5,342 nt of DNA from Anaerolineae bacterium (lineage in GTDB: Bacteria > Chloroflexota > Anaerolineae > B4-G1): assembly GCA_027079895.1 (NCBI GenBank), contig JALWUZ010000390.1, positions 1 through 5,342 of the forward strand, in the 5' to 3' direction. Positions 1-5,342 of the stretch are shown in pieces. The notes under the pieces are model-generated. The model had not been told where the DNA came from, searched no databases, and was given only the letters and a program-made list of their open reading frames with translations. Positions within the stretch are counted from its first letter, which is position 1. Each line of letters starts with the position of its first letter. The position numbers and the translations under genes are program-made.

Positions 1-1732
1 GGATGTGGCCGCTCTCCGGCGTCGGGGAGGTCTCCTGTTGTTGCTGCTCCCTGGCGATCCGGCCGGCGATCTGCCGACTGTTGATGTCCCCGAACCCGAC
101 GGTGGCGTAGAAATCGTCGAGTTTGTCGAACCCAAACAGACGAGCCACCTCCTCGTGGCTCATCTGCAATCCCAGCCGCTTCAGTTCCCGCTCGACGATC
201 TCCCAGCCCAGGGCGATGTTCTGCTCTCGGTCCTGGCGGCGGAACCACTGGCGGATTTTCGACCGCGCCCGACTCGTATGCACATACCCCAGATCTTCAT
301 TGAGCCAGTCTCGGCTGGGCCCGCCCCGTTTCGTCGTCAGAATCTCCACCCGGTCGCCGGTCTGGAGTTTGTAGGTCAGCCGCACCAGTTTCCCGTTGAC
401 CCGCGCCCCTCGGCAGCGATGGCCTACCTCGGTGTGGATGTGGTAGGCGAAGTCAATGGGGGTGGAGCCGGCCGGCAGGTCAATCAGTTTCCCTTTCGGG
501 GTAAAGGTGTACACCCGGTCAACGAACAGGTCCTCTTTGACATCGTCTATAAACTCCTCGGCGTCGGAGACCTCCTGCCACATCTCGATGATCGAGCGCA
601 GCCAGGCGATGTTGGACTCGAATTTCTCGTCGTACCGCTGCCCGCCCTCTTTGTACCGCCAGTGGGCGGCGATGCCGTACTCCGCCACCTGGTGCATTTC
701 CTCGGTGCGGATTTGCACTTCGAGGGTATTGCCGTCGTCGCCGATGACCGCCGTGTGCAGACTTTGGTACTTGTTCTCCTTCGGACTGGCGATGTAATCG
801 TCGAACTCGCCGTGGATTGGTTTCCACAGTTCGTGGACGACGCCCAGGACGGAGTAGCAATCGGGCTCGGTTTTGGTGATGACCCGGATGCCGCGCACGT
901 CGTACACCTGCTGGAACGGGACGCCTTTGCGCTGCATTTTGCGGTAGATGCTGTAAATGTGCTTAGGCCGCCCGGTAATCCGGGCCTGGATGCCGCGCTC
1001 TTCCAGCCGCTTGCTCAGGACTTCGATGTGCCGCCGAATGCTGGCCTCCCGCTCCTGCCGCCGCTCCTGGATGAGAGAGGCGATCTCCATATAAGTCGCG
1101 TTGTCGGTGTACCGGAGGGCCAGGTCTTCCAGTTCCCACTTCCACTGCCAGACTCCCAGCCGGTTGGCGAGGGGGGCGAAGATCTCCAACGTCTCCTGGG
1201 CGATGCTCTGGCGTCGTTCCGGTGGAAGCGGGTCCAGGGTGCGCATGTTGTGGAGGCGGTCGGCCAGTTTGATGATGACGACCCGGACGTCGTGCGCCAT
1301 CGCGAGGAACATCTTGCGCAGACTCTCCGACTCCTGCCGGCTGCGGGTGCGCTCGCTGCGGGCGATGCGGGTGCGTTTCTCGTGCCGAATCTGCTCCTCG
1401 ATCTGCTCCAACTTGGTCACGCCGTCCACCAGGCTCGCCACGTGCTCGCCGAACTCGCGCCTCAATTGTTCCAGGCTCACCTCCGTGTCCTCGACCACGT
1501 CGTGGAGCAGGCCGGCGGCGACGGTGTCGGGGTCTACCCGCAGGTCGGCCAACAGGTAGGCCACCGCCAGGGGGTGTTGGATGTAGGGGACGTGGGACTT
1601 GCGCATTTGGCCGGCGTGGGCCTGGGCGGCCAGTTCGTAGGCGCGGGCGACCATCTCCCGCGCGGACTCATCCCACCAGTCGGGGAGATGCGCCATCACG
1701 TCGGCGATGGTCAACAAACGCTGCTTGCTCAT
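1..1732 (-). CDS. rel: RelA/SpoT-family bifunctional (p)ppGpp synthetase/hydrolase, 3' end cut by the window edge
   Basis: Cytoplasmic stringent-response enzyme that makes (p)ppGpp from ATP and GDP/GTP and hydrolyses it. I read 577 codons from ATG at 1732; the frame stays open to the window edge, so the last part of the usual ~720-780 residue protein (zinc-finger/RIS and ACT regions) is not seen. Visible order: HD hydrolase domain about residues 28-190 with RKSHVPYIQHP (44-54), HDVVEDT (77-83) and KLADRLHNMRT (155-165); synthetase domain about 215-365 with GRPKHIYSIY (254-263), GEFDDYIASPK (308-318), YQSLHT (322-327) and EVQIRT (338-343); TGS domain about 400-465 (VYTFTPKGKLIDLP, 407-420); then the start of the helical domain and a Gln-rich linker near 563-570. 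Both catalytic domains look intact. The synthetase motif is EFDD, as in RelA, rather than the RFKD usual in bifunctional Rel. No Shine-Dalgarno is evident before the ATG, but the N-terminus matches the family well. The gene begins 35 bases after the membrane-protein stop, so co-transcription is likely. Confidence 0.96.
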   Translation of the reverse strand, partial: MSKQRLLTIADVMAHLPDWWDESAREMVARAYELAAQAHAGQMRKSHVPYIQHPLAVAYLLADLRVDPDTVAAGLLHDVVEDTEVSLEQLRREFGEHVASLVDGVTKLEQIEEQIRHEKRTRIARSERTRSRQESESLRKMFLAMAHDVRVVIIKLADRLHNMRTLDPLPPERRQSIAQETLEIFAPLANRLGVWQWKWELEDLALRYTDNATYMEIASLIQERRQEREASIRRHIEVLSKRLEERGIQARITGRPKHIYSIYRKMQRKGVPFQQVYDVRGIRVITKTEPDCYSVLGVVHELWKPIHGEFDDYIASPKENKYQSLHTAVIGDDGNTLEVQIRTEEMHQVAEYGIAAHWRYKEGGQRYDEKFESNIAWLRSIIEMWQEVSDAEEFIDDVKEDLFVDRVYTFTPKGKLIDLPAGSTPIDFAYHIHTEVGHRCRGARVNGKLVRLTYKLQTGDRVEILTTKRGGPSRDWLNEDLGYVHTSRARSKIRQWFRRQDREQNIALGWEIVERELKRLGLQMSHEEVARLFGFDKLDDFYATVGFGDINSRQIAGRIAREQQQQETSPTPESGHI

Positions 1733-1767
1733 GGCCACGACACCCAATCAACCAGGAGGAAGCCCGC

Positions 1768-2484
1768 TCAATCGCGGCAGCGGGCCGTGATGGCCCAGTG
1801 CAGCAGCACTGCCAGCCAGATGTTTTGCGTCGTCAGGAACAAGAGTGTGCTGAGGACGGCCATCCCAGCCCGTAACAACTGCGCCGGTGCGCGGGCGACA
1901 TCCGCCAGCCCGGCCCGCCACTCCGGGTTGAGCCACGCCTCAGCCGCCGTCAGCAGCAGCCCGGCCCAGGCCCCCCAGTAGACCCCCAGGGTCATGATGG
2001 GCGCGTTCCGGTAGAAAGCCCAGTGTGCCTCGTGGTAGACCGCCTCCCGCAGCGACGGGGAGGGGAGCGGGGACGGCGGCACGGAGGGTACGGCGCGGCG
2101 GTAGGCCCACTGTCCGGTCTCCGCCAGCAGCCAGACGGCCCCTCCCAGCGCGGCAGCCTGTCCGGCGTCCTGTACCCAGTCGAGCCACCCGCCGACTGCG
2201 TCAGGCGGTGCGCCGAACAGGGCGAACGGCTGCAATCCCAGCCACCGCCCGATGACCGCGTCCTGCCCCCACACCAGCGCGGCGAAGGGCAGCCCGACGT
2301 AGTAGAGCAGGCGCACCGTCTGCCACAGGTAGGGTGTCAGCGGGTGCGCCGTCAGCCGCGAGAGCGCGTCCCGTGCCGCGCCGTCCGGCAGATGGCGGGC
2401 CGCCCACGCCAGGTTCGCCCCTAGCACGGCCAATCCCAGTGCGCCGCCCAGCCACCACCATCCCTCCTGTAGGCCGGAGGTCAT
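1768..2484 (-). CDS. Integral membrane protein of unknown function between histidine kinase and rel
   Basis: Complete 238-residue protein that I cannot assign to a named family. It is strongly hydrophobic, with likely membrane segments near residues 8-28, 54-73, 106-122, 162-184 and 204-233 (the last may be one long or two short helices). A Pro/Ser-rich cytosolic-looking linker (about 133-145) precedes a distinctive stretch, REAVYHEAHWAFYR (146-159), rich in His, Glu and aromatics. The C-terminal helix ends NIWLAVLLHWAITA (221-234), which loosely recalls the last His-containing motif of CPBP/CAAX-type intramembrane proteases, but the canonical EExxxR motif is not clearly present, so I do not name it a protease. 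I chose ATG at 2484 over GTG at 2487 because GGAGG lies 8 bases upstream of the ATG. The ATG shares one base with the kinase TGA, implying translational coupling and a possible functional link with the kinase. Confidence 0.85.
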   Translation of the reverse strand: MTSGLQEGWWWLGGALGLAVLGANLAWAARHLPDGAARDALSRLTAHPLTPYLWQTVRLLYYVGLPFAALVWGQDAVIGRWLGLQPFALFGAPPDAVGGWLDWVQDAGQAAALGGAVWLLAETGQWAYRRAVPSVPPSPLPSPSLREAVYHEAHWAFYRNAPIMTLGVYWGAWAGLLLTAAEAWLNPEWRAGLADVARAPAQLLRAGMAVLSTLLFLTTQNIWLAVLLHWAITARCRD

Positions 2485-4262
2485 CACTTCAGCCTCCCCC
2501 GCAGGGGCATTGTCAAGGTGACAGTTGTTCCCTGTCCCGGCTCGGACGCCACCACCAGTTGGCCGTTCAGCAGTTGGGCCCGCTCGAGCATATTGATCAT
2601 CCCCAGACTGCCCCGCTCGTCGTACCGGGACTGCACTGCGTTCACGTCGAAACCCTTTCCGTCGTCCTCCACCTCGGCGACGAAATTACCATCCTCAATG
2701 TACAGCCGCACCCAGAGGTTCTTGGCATGGGCATACTTGCGGGAGTTCCCGACCGCCTCCTCGATGATGTAGAAGATGATTCCCTGCTCATGTTTGTTCA
2801 GCGCTCCGTCCACCCCCTCCTCGGCCTCCAAGTGATAAGAGGTTTGCTTGTTCATCTCCGACAGTTTGTGGAGATGCTGTTCCAGCGCGGCCCGCAATCC
2901 CTGGGATTCCAACGGCAACGGGCGGAGGGTGAACAGGATGCCCCGAATCTCCTTCGTCACCCGACGGGCAAATCTTTCCAAATTGGCGAGTTCCTCGATG
3001 GCCGCCGGGATGTCCTGCCGTTTTTCGAGCAGCATGCGGACGTAGTCCAGTTTCATCGTGATGGCGGCGATGTCCTGCGTCGGGCCGTCGTGCAATTCGC
3101 GGGCCACCATTTTGCGGGCGTCCTCTTCCAGTTTGGCGATGCGCTCGTTCTCCCTGCGCAAGTCTTCGTACAGCAACGAGTTTTGAATGCCGATGACCGC
3201 CTGGTTGCAGATCGCGATCAGTAAGTCCTTGTGGTCTTCGGTGTAAGTGTTGGGCTTGGTACTGCCGAAAACGACAAAGCCGTAGTGCTCGAATCCGACC
3301 CGCAGCGGCATGACGATCGCCTGGCGGCAACTGTGCATCATAATCAACTGTCCCAACTCAGGGTCCTGCGCCGGGTTATCGCCGATGACCGGCTCCGCCA
3401 TCTCCAACGCTTGGGCCAGGAGACCCTCCTTGGCGTAGAAGACGGTCTTCTGGTCGCGCGGCGGCAGGTGGCGGGAGGCGACGATCCGCATGTCGCGTTC
3501 CTGGACGAGTATCACCATACTGACGTGGGCGGCGTTGGGGCGTCCCAACTGCAACATCCCGGTCTCCCCGACTTCGAGCATCTCCTCCAGCACCCGGTTG
3601 TAGTTCAGCGTCGCGCTGAGGGTACTCGCCAACTCGAAGAGCGCACGGGAACGCTCCTGGGCAGCCCGCAACTTACGCAGTTCCCTCTCCTCCTCGGCCC
3701 GCCGGGCGTTGAGGATCGTCCGCCGCACCTGCGCCCCAATCAGCCCGCTGACCAGCGCGGCCAGCAGGAGGATGATGGAACGGGCTAGGAAGGTGAACAG
3801 GGAAGCCTCCAACTCCTCCGGCGGCGCGGTGAGGTAGGAGGCCACCCCGCCGATCGTCACCGTCACCAGGGCGACCAACGGGCTGACGGCCCAGTGGAAA
3901 CGGAGGGCGGCGGTCAGGATGGGGAACAGGGTAAAGAACAACAACGGGCTCGTCAGCCCCCCCGAAGTGACGACGAACCCGATGGTCAAGAGCGTGTCGG
4001 CGATGAGCGTGATCACCGGAATCGCTTTGGGAAACACGGCGTAGGTCAGCAGCAGCATCACCAGCAGGTTGTAGATGGCAGCGGTGGCCAGGAGGATGAT
4101 TTGAGGAAAGGTGGAGGCGATGTCGAAGTACCCCTCGTAGTTGAGGAAGATGTTCAGGAAACTGACGAGGGCCACGCTCAGCAGGAGGAGCCAGCGCAAG
4201 TTGCTGAGCACCCAGTCCACTTGGAGGTTCTCGTTCTGGGTCCGCTTCTTGGAAGTGGTCAT
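2484..4262 (-). CDS. Membrane sensor histidine kinase: six-helix N-terminus, GAF domain, HisKA_3/HATPase_c (NarL/LiaS-like)
   Basis: Complete 592-residue inner-membrane sensor kinase that would autophosphorylate on His and pass the phosphate to a response regulator, probably of the NarL/LuxR type. About six hydrophobic segments fill residues 22-178 (near 22-41, 55-76, 80-98, 103-118, 125-145, 156-178) with short loops, so no large extracellular sensor is visible. A charged, probably coiled-coil linker (185-205) leads to a GAF domain (about 205-365). The HisKA_3 phosphoacceptor box is ARELHDGPTQD (387-397), with His391 as predicted phosphosite. The HATPase shows an N-box EEAVGNSRKYA (501-511), VEDDGKGFD (531-539) and a GSLGMINMLER box (551-561), then GQGTTVTL near the end. 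I start at ATG 4262, which has GAGG 6 bases upstream. An in-frame start at 4349 would add 29 Pro/Gly/Cys-rich residues encoded by the spacer beside the tRNA and looks spurious. No partner regulator lies in the window. What the GAF domain or membrane part senses cannot be told. Confidence 0.95.
   Translation of the reverse strand: MTTSKKRTQNENLQVDWVLSNLRWLLLLSVALVSFLNIFLNYEGYFDIASTFPQIILLATAAIYNLLVMLLLTYAVFPKAIPVITLIADTLLTIGFVVTSGGLTSPLLFFTLFPILTAALRFHWAVSPLVALVTVTIGGVASYLTAPPEELEASLFTFLARSIILLLAALVSGLIGAQVRRTILNARRAEEERELRKLRAAQERSRALFELASTLSATLNYNRVLEEMLEVGETGMLQLGRPNAAHVSMVILVQERDMRIVASRHLPPRDQKTVFYAKEGLLAQALEMAEPVIGDNPAQDPELGQLIMMHSCRQAIVMPLRVGFEHYGFVVFGSTKPNTYTEDHKDLLIAICNQAVIGIQNSLLYEDLRRENERIAKLEEDARKMVARELHDGPTQDIAAITMKLDYVRMLLEKRQDIPAAIEELANLERFARRVTKEIRGILFTLRPLPLESQGLRAALEQHLHKLSEMNKQTSYHLEAEEGVDGALNKHEQGIIFYIIEEAVGNSRKYAHAKNLWVRLYIEDGNFVAEVEDDGKGFDVNAVQSRYDERGSLGMINMLERAQLLNGQLVVASEPGQGTTVTLTMPLRGRLK
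2493..2500 (-). promoter_or_regulatory. Strong ribosome binding site of the coupled membrane-protein gene
   Basis: On the minus strand GGGGGAGG lies inside the last codons of the histidine kinase. Its GGAGG core is 8 bases before ATG 2484 and 5 bases before the alternative GTG 2487. The better spacing favours the ATG. Because the site is within the upstream coding region and the stop and start overlap as TGATG, translation reinitiation or coupling is likely. Confidence 0.7.
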
Positions 4263-4314
4263 AATCGGCCTCGGACAGGTACTAAACAGGCCACGAGCAC
4301 ACGGGGACGGAACC

Positions 4315-4355
4315 GAATCCTTCCCCAGGCCGCGGCCTGGACCGAACAACGATTC
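4315..4355. repeat. Inverted repeat with perfect 16-base palindrome between tRNA-Val and the kinase gene
   Basis: Bases 4325-4340 (CCAGGCCGCGGCCTGG) are a perfect palindrome. Flanking arms GAATC (4315-4319) and GATTC (4351-4355) are also complementary, so the whole stretch could fold as a GC-rich hairpin with an outer stem. No T-tract follows the stem on the minus strand (GGAAGGATTC follows), so it is not a classical intrinsic terminator. It may be a processing or attenuation hairpin for the tRNA transcript, an operator for a dimeric regulator, or chance in GC-rich DNA. It lies about 60 bases upstream of the kinase start. Confidence 0.5.
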
Positions 4356-4364
4356 AACTGCTAG

Positions 4365-4438
4365 TGGGCGCGAAGGGACTCGAACCCCTGACCTCTACAA
4401 TGTGAGTGTAGCGCTCTGACCAACTGAGCTACGCGCCC
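4365..4438 (-). tRNA. tRNA-Val (anticodon CAC)
   Basis: A full 74-base cloverleaf reads on the minus strand. Acceptor arms GGGCGCG/CGCGCCC pair fully; the D arm is GCTC/GAGC around AGTTGGTCA; the anticodon stem CTACA/TGTAG encloses loop CTCACAT, giving U33 and anticodon CAC, which reads the valine codon GUG; the variable loop is AGGTC; the T arm is AGGGG/CCCTT (one G-U pair) around TTCGAGT. The discriminator base is A. The next bases are CTA, so the CCA end is not encoded and must be added after transcription. A strong promoter sits just upstream. Confidence 0.97.
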
Positions 4439-4449
4439 GACACGGCCAA

Positions 4450-4477
4450 ATTATAACACCGAACGCCCAAATCGCAA
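4450..4477 (-). promoter_or_regulatory. Sigma-70-type promoter of tRNA-Val, consensus -10 with TG extension
   Basis: On the minus strand a perfect TATAAT (4455-4450) is preceded by TGT, forming an extended -10. A plausible -35, TTGCGA (4477-4472), lies 16 bases upstream. The predicted transcription start is about 4443, leaving a leader of only about 5 bases before the mature tRNA at 4438. It is the clearest promoter in the window, and with no obvious terminator after the tRNA it could also feed the kinase, membrane-protein and rel genes. Confidence 0.82.
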
Positions 4478-4524
4478 GTCAGAAAGCGGGCGAGAGATAC
4501 CGTCGGGAGGTGAAGCGCGTCGGC

Positions 4525-5328
4525 TCACACCCCTTCCCCTGCCTCCACGACGGTACCGAGGGAGGCGGTGGGGTCAGTCAACACCCATTCCAGCAGCCCG
4601 GCCTCCTCCCCGCCGAAGATGCGCACCCGCAGCCCCGGATGTCTCTGCACCAGAGCGGCCATCCGGGCGACTTTGTCGGCCATCCCGCCGGTGACATCTA
4701 CCCCGTCCGAACCGCCCAGCAGTCCGCGCAGGCGGGGCAGGTCGCGGGGGGTGATGCGCGGGATGACCGCGCCGGTGGGGGTCAGCACGCCGGCTACCTC
4801 GCCCATCAGCAGGATGCGGGCCGGACGCAGGGCGGCGGTCAGGTAGACGAAGATGTCCTCGGTGGAGATGATCGTCCCGCCGCGCACCGTGTCCAGGGCG
4901 ACATCGCCGTACACCAGCGGCACCAGACCGTGCTCCAACGCGGCGCGGACGGGATAGGTGTCCAGGTGCTCGACCAGGCCGTCGGCGCAGCGGGCGGAGG
5001 CGGAGGGTTGCAGGCTCAACACCGGCACGTCGGCGGCCAGAAACTCGTCGGTGACGATCCGGTTGAGCCGGGCGGCCACGGCGGAGACGAGGGCGTATCC
5101 CCGCCACTGGGCCGGGGTGTGGACGCCGCGACGGGTGCCGTAGGGCCGGGCGGCCCAGTGGCCGAAGGAGCCGGAGCCGTGCCCGATGAGCAGTTGCAGG
5201 TCGGGGATGCGTTCGAGCGCGGCCCGCACCTCCGCCGCCAGCCGCCCGATGACGGACGGGCGGGCGGTGTAGGCGCGGTGCTTGTCGGTGATGAGGGAGC
5301 CGCCGAGTTTGAGGAAGACGAGGGCCAT
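4525..5328 (-). CDS. Isopentenyl phosphate kinase (amino acid kinase superfamily)
   Basis: Complete 267-residue soluble kinase predicted to convert isopentenyl phosphate plus ATP to isopentenyl diphosphate, the C5 building block of isoprenoids, in the alternative (archaeal-type) mevalonate route. Family marks: N-terminal LKLGGSLITDK (6-16) for nucleotide-phosphate binding; GHGSGSFGH (49-57), the glycine-rich loop with the His residues typical of IPK; VYGDVALDT (139-147); GTIISTEDIF (151-160), where other members usually have SGDD; GEVAGV (176-181); and DVTGGMADK (211-219) with the conserved Lys. Length matches the usual ~245-270. The ATG at 5328 places LKLGGS at the expected N-terminal position, although only 14 upstream bases are visible and they show no clear ribosome site. 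Fosfomycin-kinase-like and other amino-acid-kinase relatives are possible, but the GSFGH and DVTGGM combination favours IPK. No other mevalonate-pathway gene is in the window. Confidence 0.9.
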   Translation of the reverse strand: MALVFLKLGGSLITDKHRAYTARPSVIGRLAAEVRAALERIPDLQLLIGHGSGSFGHWAARPYGTRRGVHTPAQWRGYALVSAVAARLNRIVTDEFLAADVPVLSLQPSASARCADGLVEHLDTYPVRAALEHGLVPLVYGDVALDTVRGGTIISTEDIFVYLTAALRPARILLMGEVAGVLTPTGAVIPRITPRDLPRLRGLLGGSDGVDVTGGMADKVARMAALVQRHPGLRVRIFGGEEAGLLEWVLTDPTASLGTVVEAGEGV

Positions 5329-5342
5329 CGCAGGAACCGCTC

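Noticed and set aside
5..1981. A 658-codon open frame on the plus strand
   Set aside because: It lies in exact codon register opposite rel and continues into the membrane-protein gene. Its product is low-complexity (Leu, Val, Gly, Asp, Pro) with no recognisable domain, while the minus strand encodes an unmistakable Rel. It is a high-GC antisense shadow.
2334..3224. A 296-codon plus-strand open frame opposite the membrane-protein and kinase genes
   Set aside because: It is antisense to well-supported domains (HATPase, HisKA_3), crosses the boundary between two real genes and shows no family features.
4263..4349. N-terminal 29-residue extension of the kinase from 4349
   Set aside because: The segment runs through the palindrome and spacer, is not protein-like for this family, and ATG 4262 has a suitable ribosome site.
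3231..4364. Two plus-strand open frames (185 and 156 codons) opposite the kinase N-terminal half
   Set aside because: The products are His/Gln/Gly/Glu-rich, as expected from the complement of hydrophobic helices and a coiled coil. No domain is recognised.
4525..5143. Other-frame open reading frames within the IPK gene on both strands
   Set aside because: They are Arg/Pro/Gly-rich products typical of off-frame high-GC translation and overlap a complete, motif-supported kinase.
1..5342. CRISPR arrays, insertion sequences, phage or defence genes
   Set aside because: I saw no regularly spaced repeats, transposase motifs or terminal inverted repeats. The window is almost entirely filled by housekeeping and signalling genes of similar composition.

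Overview
This is a high-GC window in which every supported gene lies on the minus strand. In transcription order, from high to low coordinates, they are: a complete isopentenyl phosphate kinase (IPK) gene, a tRNA-Val(CAC) gene with a very clear promoter, a membrane sensor histidine kinase, a small integral membrane protein of unknown function translationally coupled to the kinase, and the N-terminal 577 codons of a long RelA/SpoT-family (p)ppGpp synthetase/hydrolase that runs off the left edge.

The likely host is a bacterium of the Chloroflexota. The basis is modest. IPK is rare in bacteria but known from this phylum (Roseiflexus castenholzii, where it serves an alternative mevalonate pathway). 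The GAF-containing HisKA_3-type kinase also fits. No rRNA or other strong phylogenetic marker is present, so this is inference.

Layout: 5328-4525 IPK; 4524-4439 an 86-base gap holding the tRNA promoter (consensus -10, TG extension, plausible -35); 4438-4365 tRNA-Val; 4364-4263 a 102-base gap with a perfect 16-base palindrome inside a longer inverted repeat; 4262-2484 histidine kinase; 2484-1768 membrane protein, whose start overlaps the kinase stop; 1767-1733 a short spacer; 1732-1 rel, whose 3' end is outside the window.

The three genes after the tRNA are close enough to form one transcription unit, and no terminator with a T-tract is visible after the tRNA, so read-through from the tRNA promoter is possible. 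That would place a membrane-sensing kinase, an uncharacterised membrane protein and the stringent-response alarmone enzyme together. This is a hypothesis from spacing, not a demonstrated link. No response regulator is in the window. Most of this is ordinary housekeeping and signalling sequence. The points most worth a second look are the RelA-like EFDD signature in a Rel with intact hydrolase motifs, the unknown membrane protein between kinase and rel, and the bacterial IPK.
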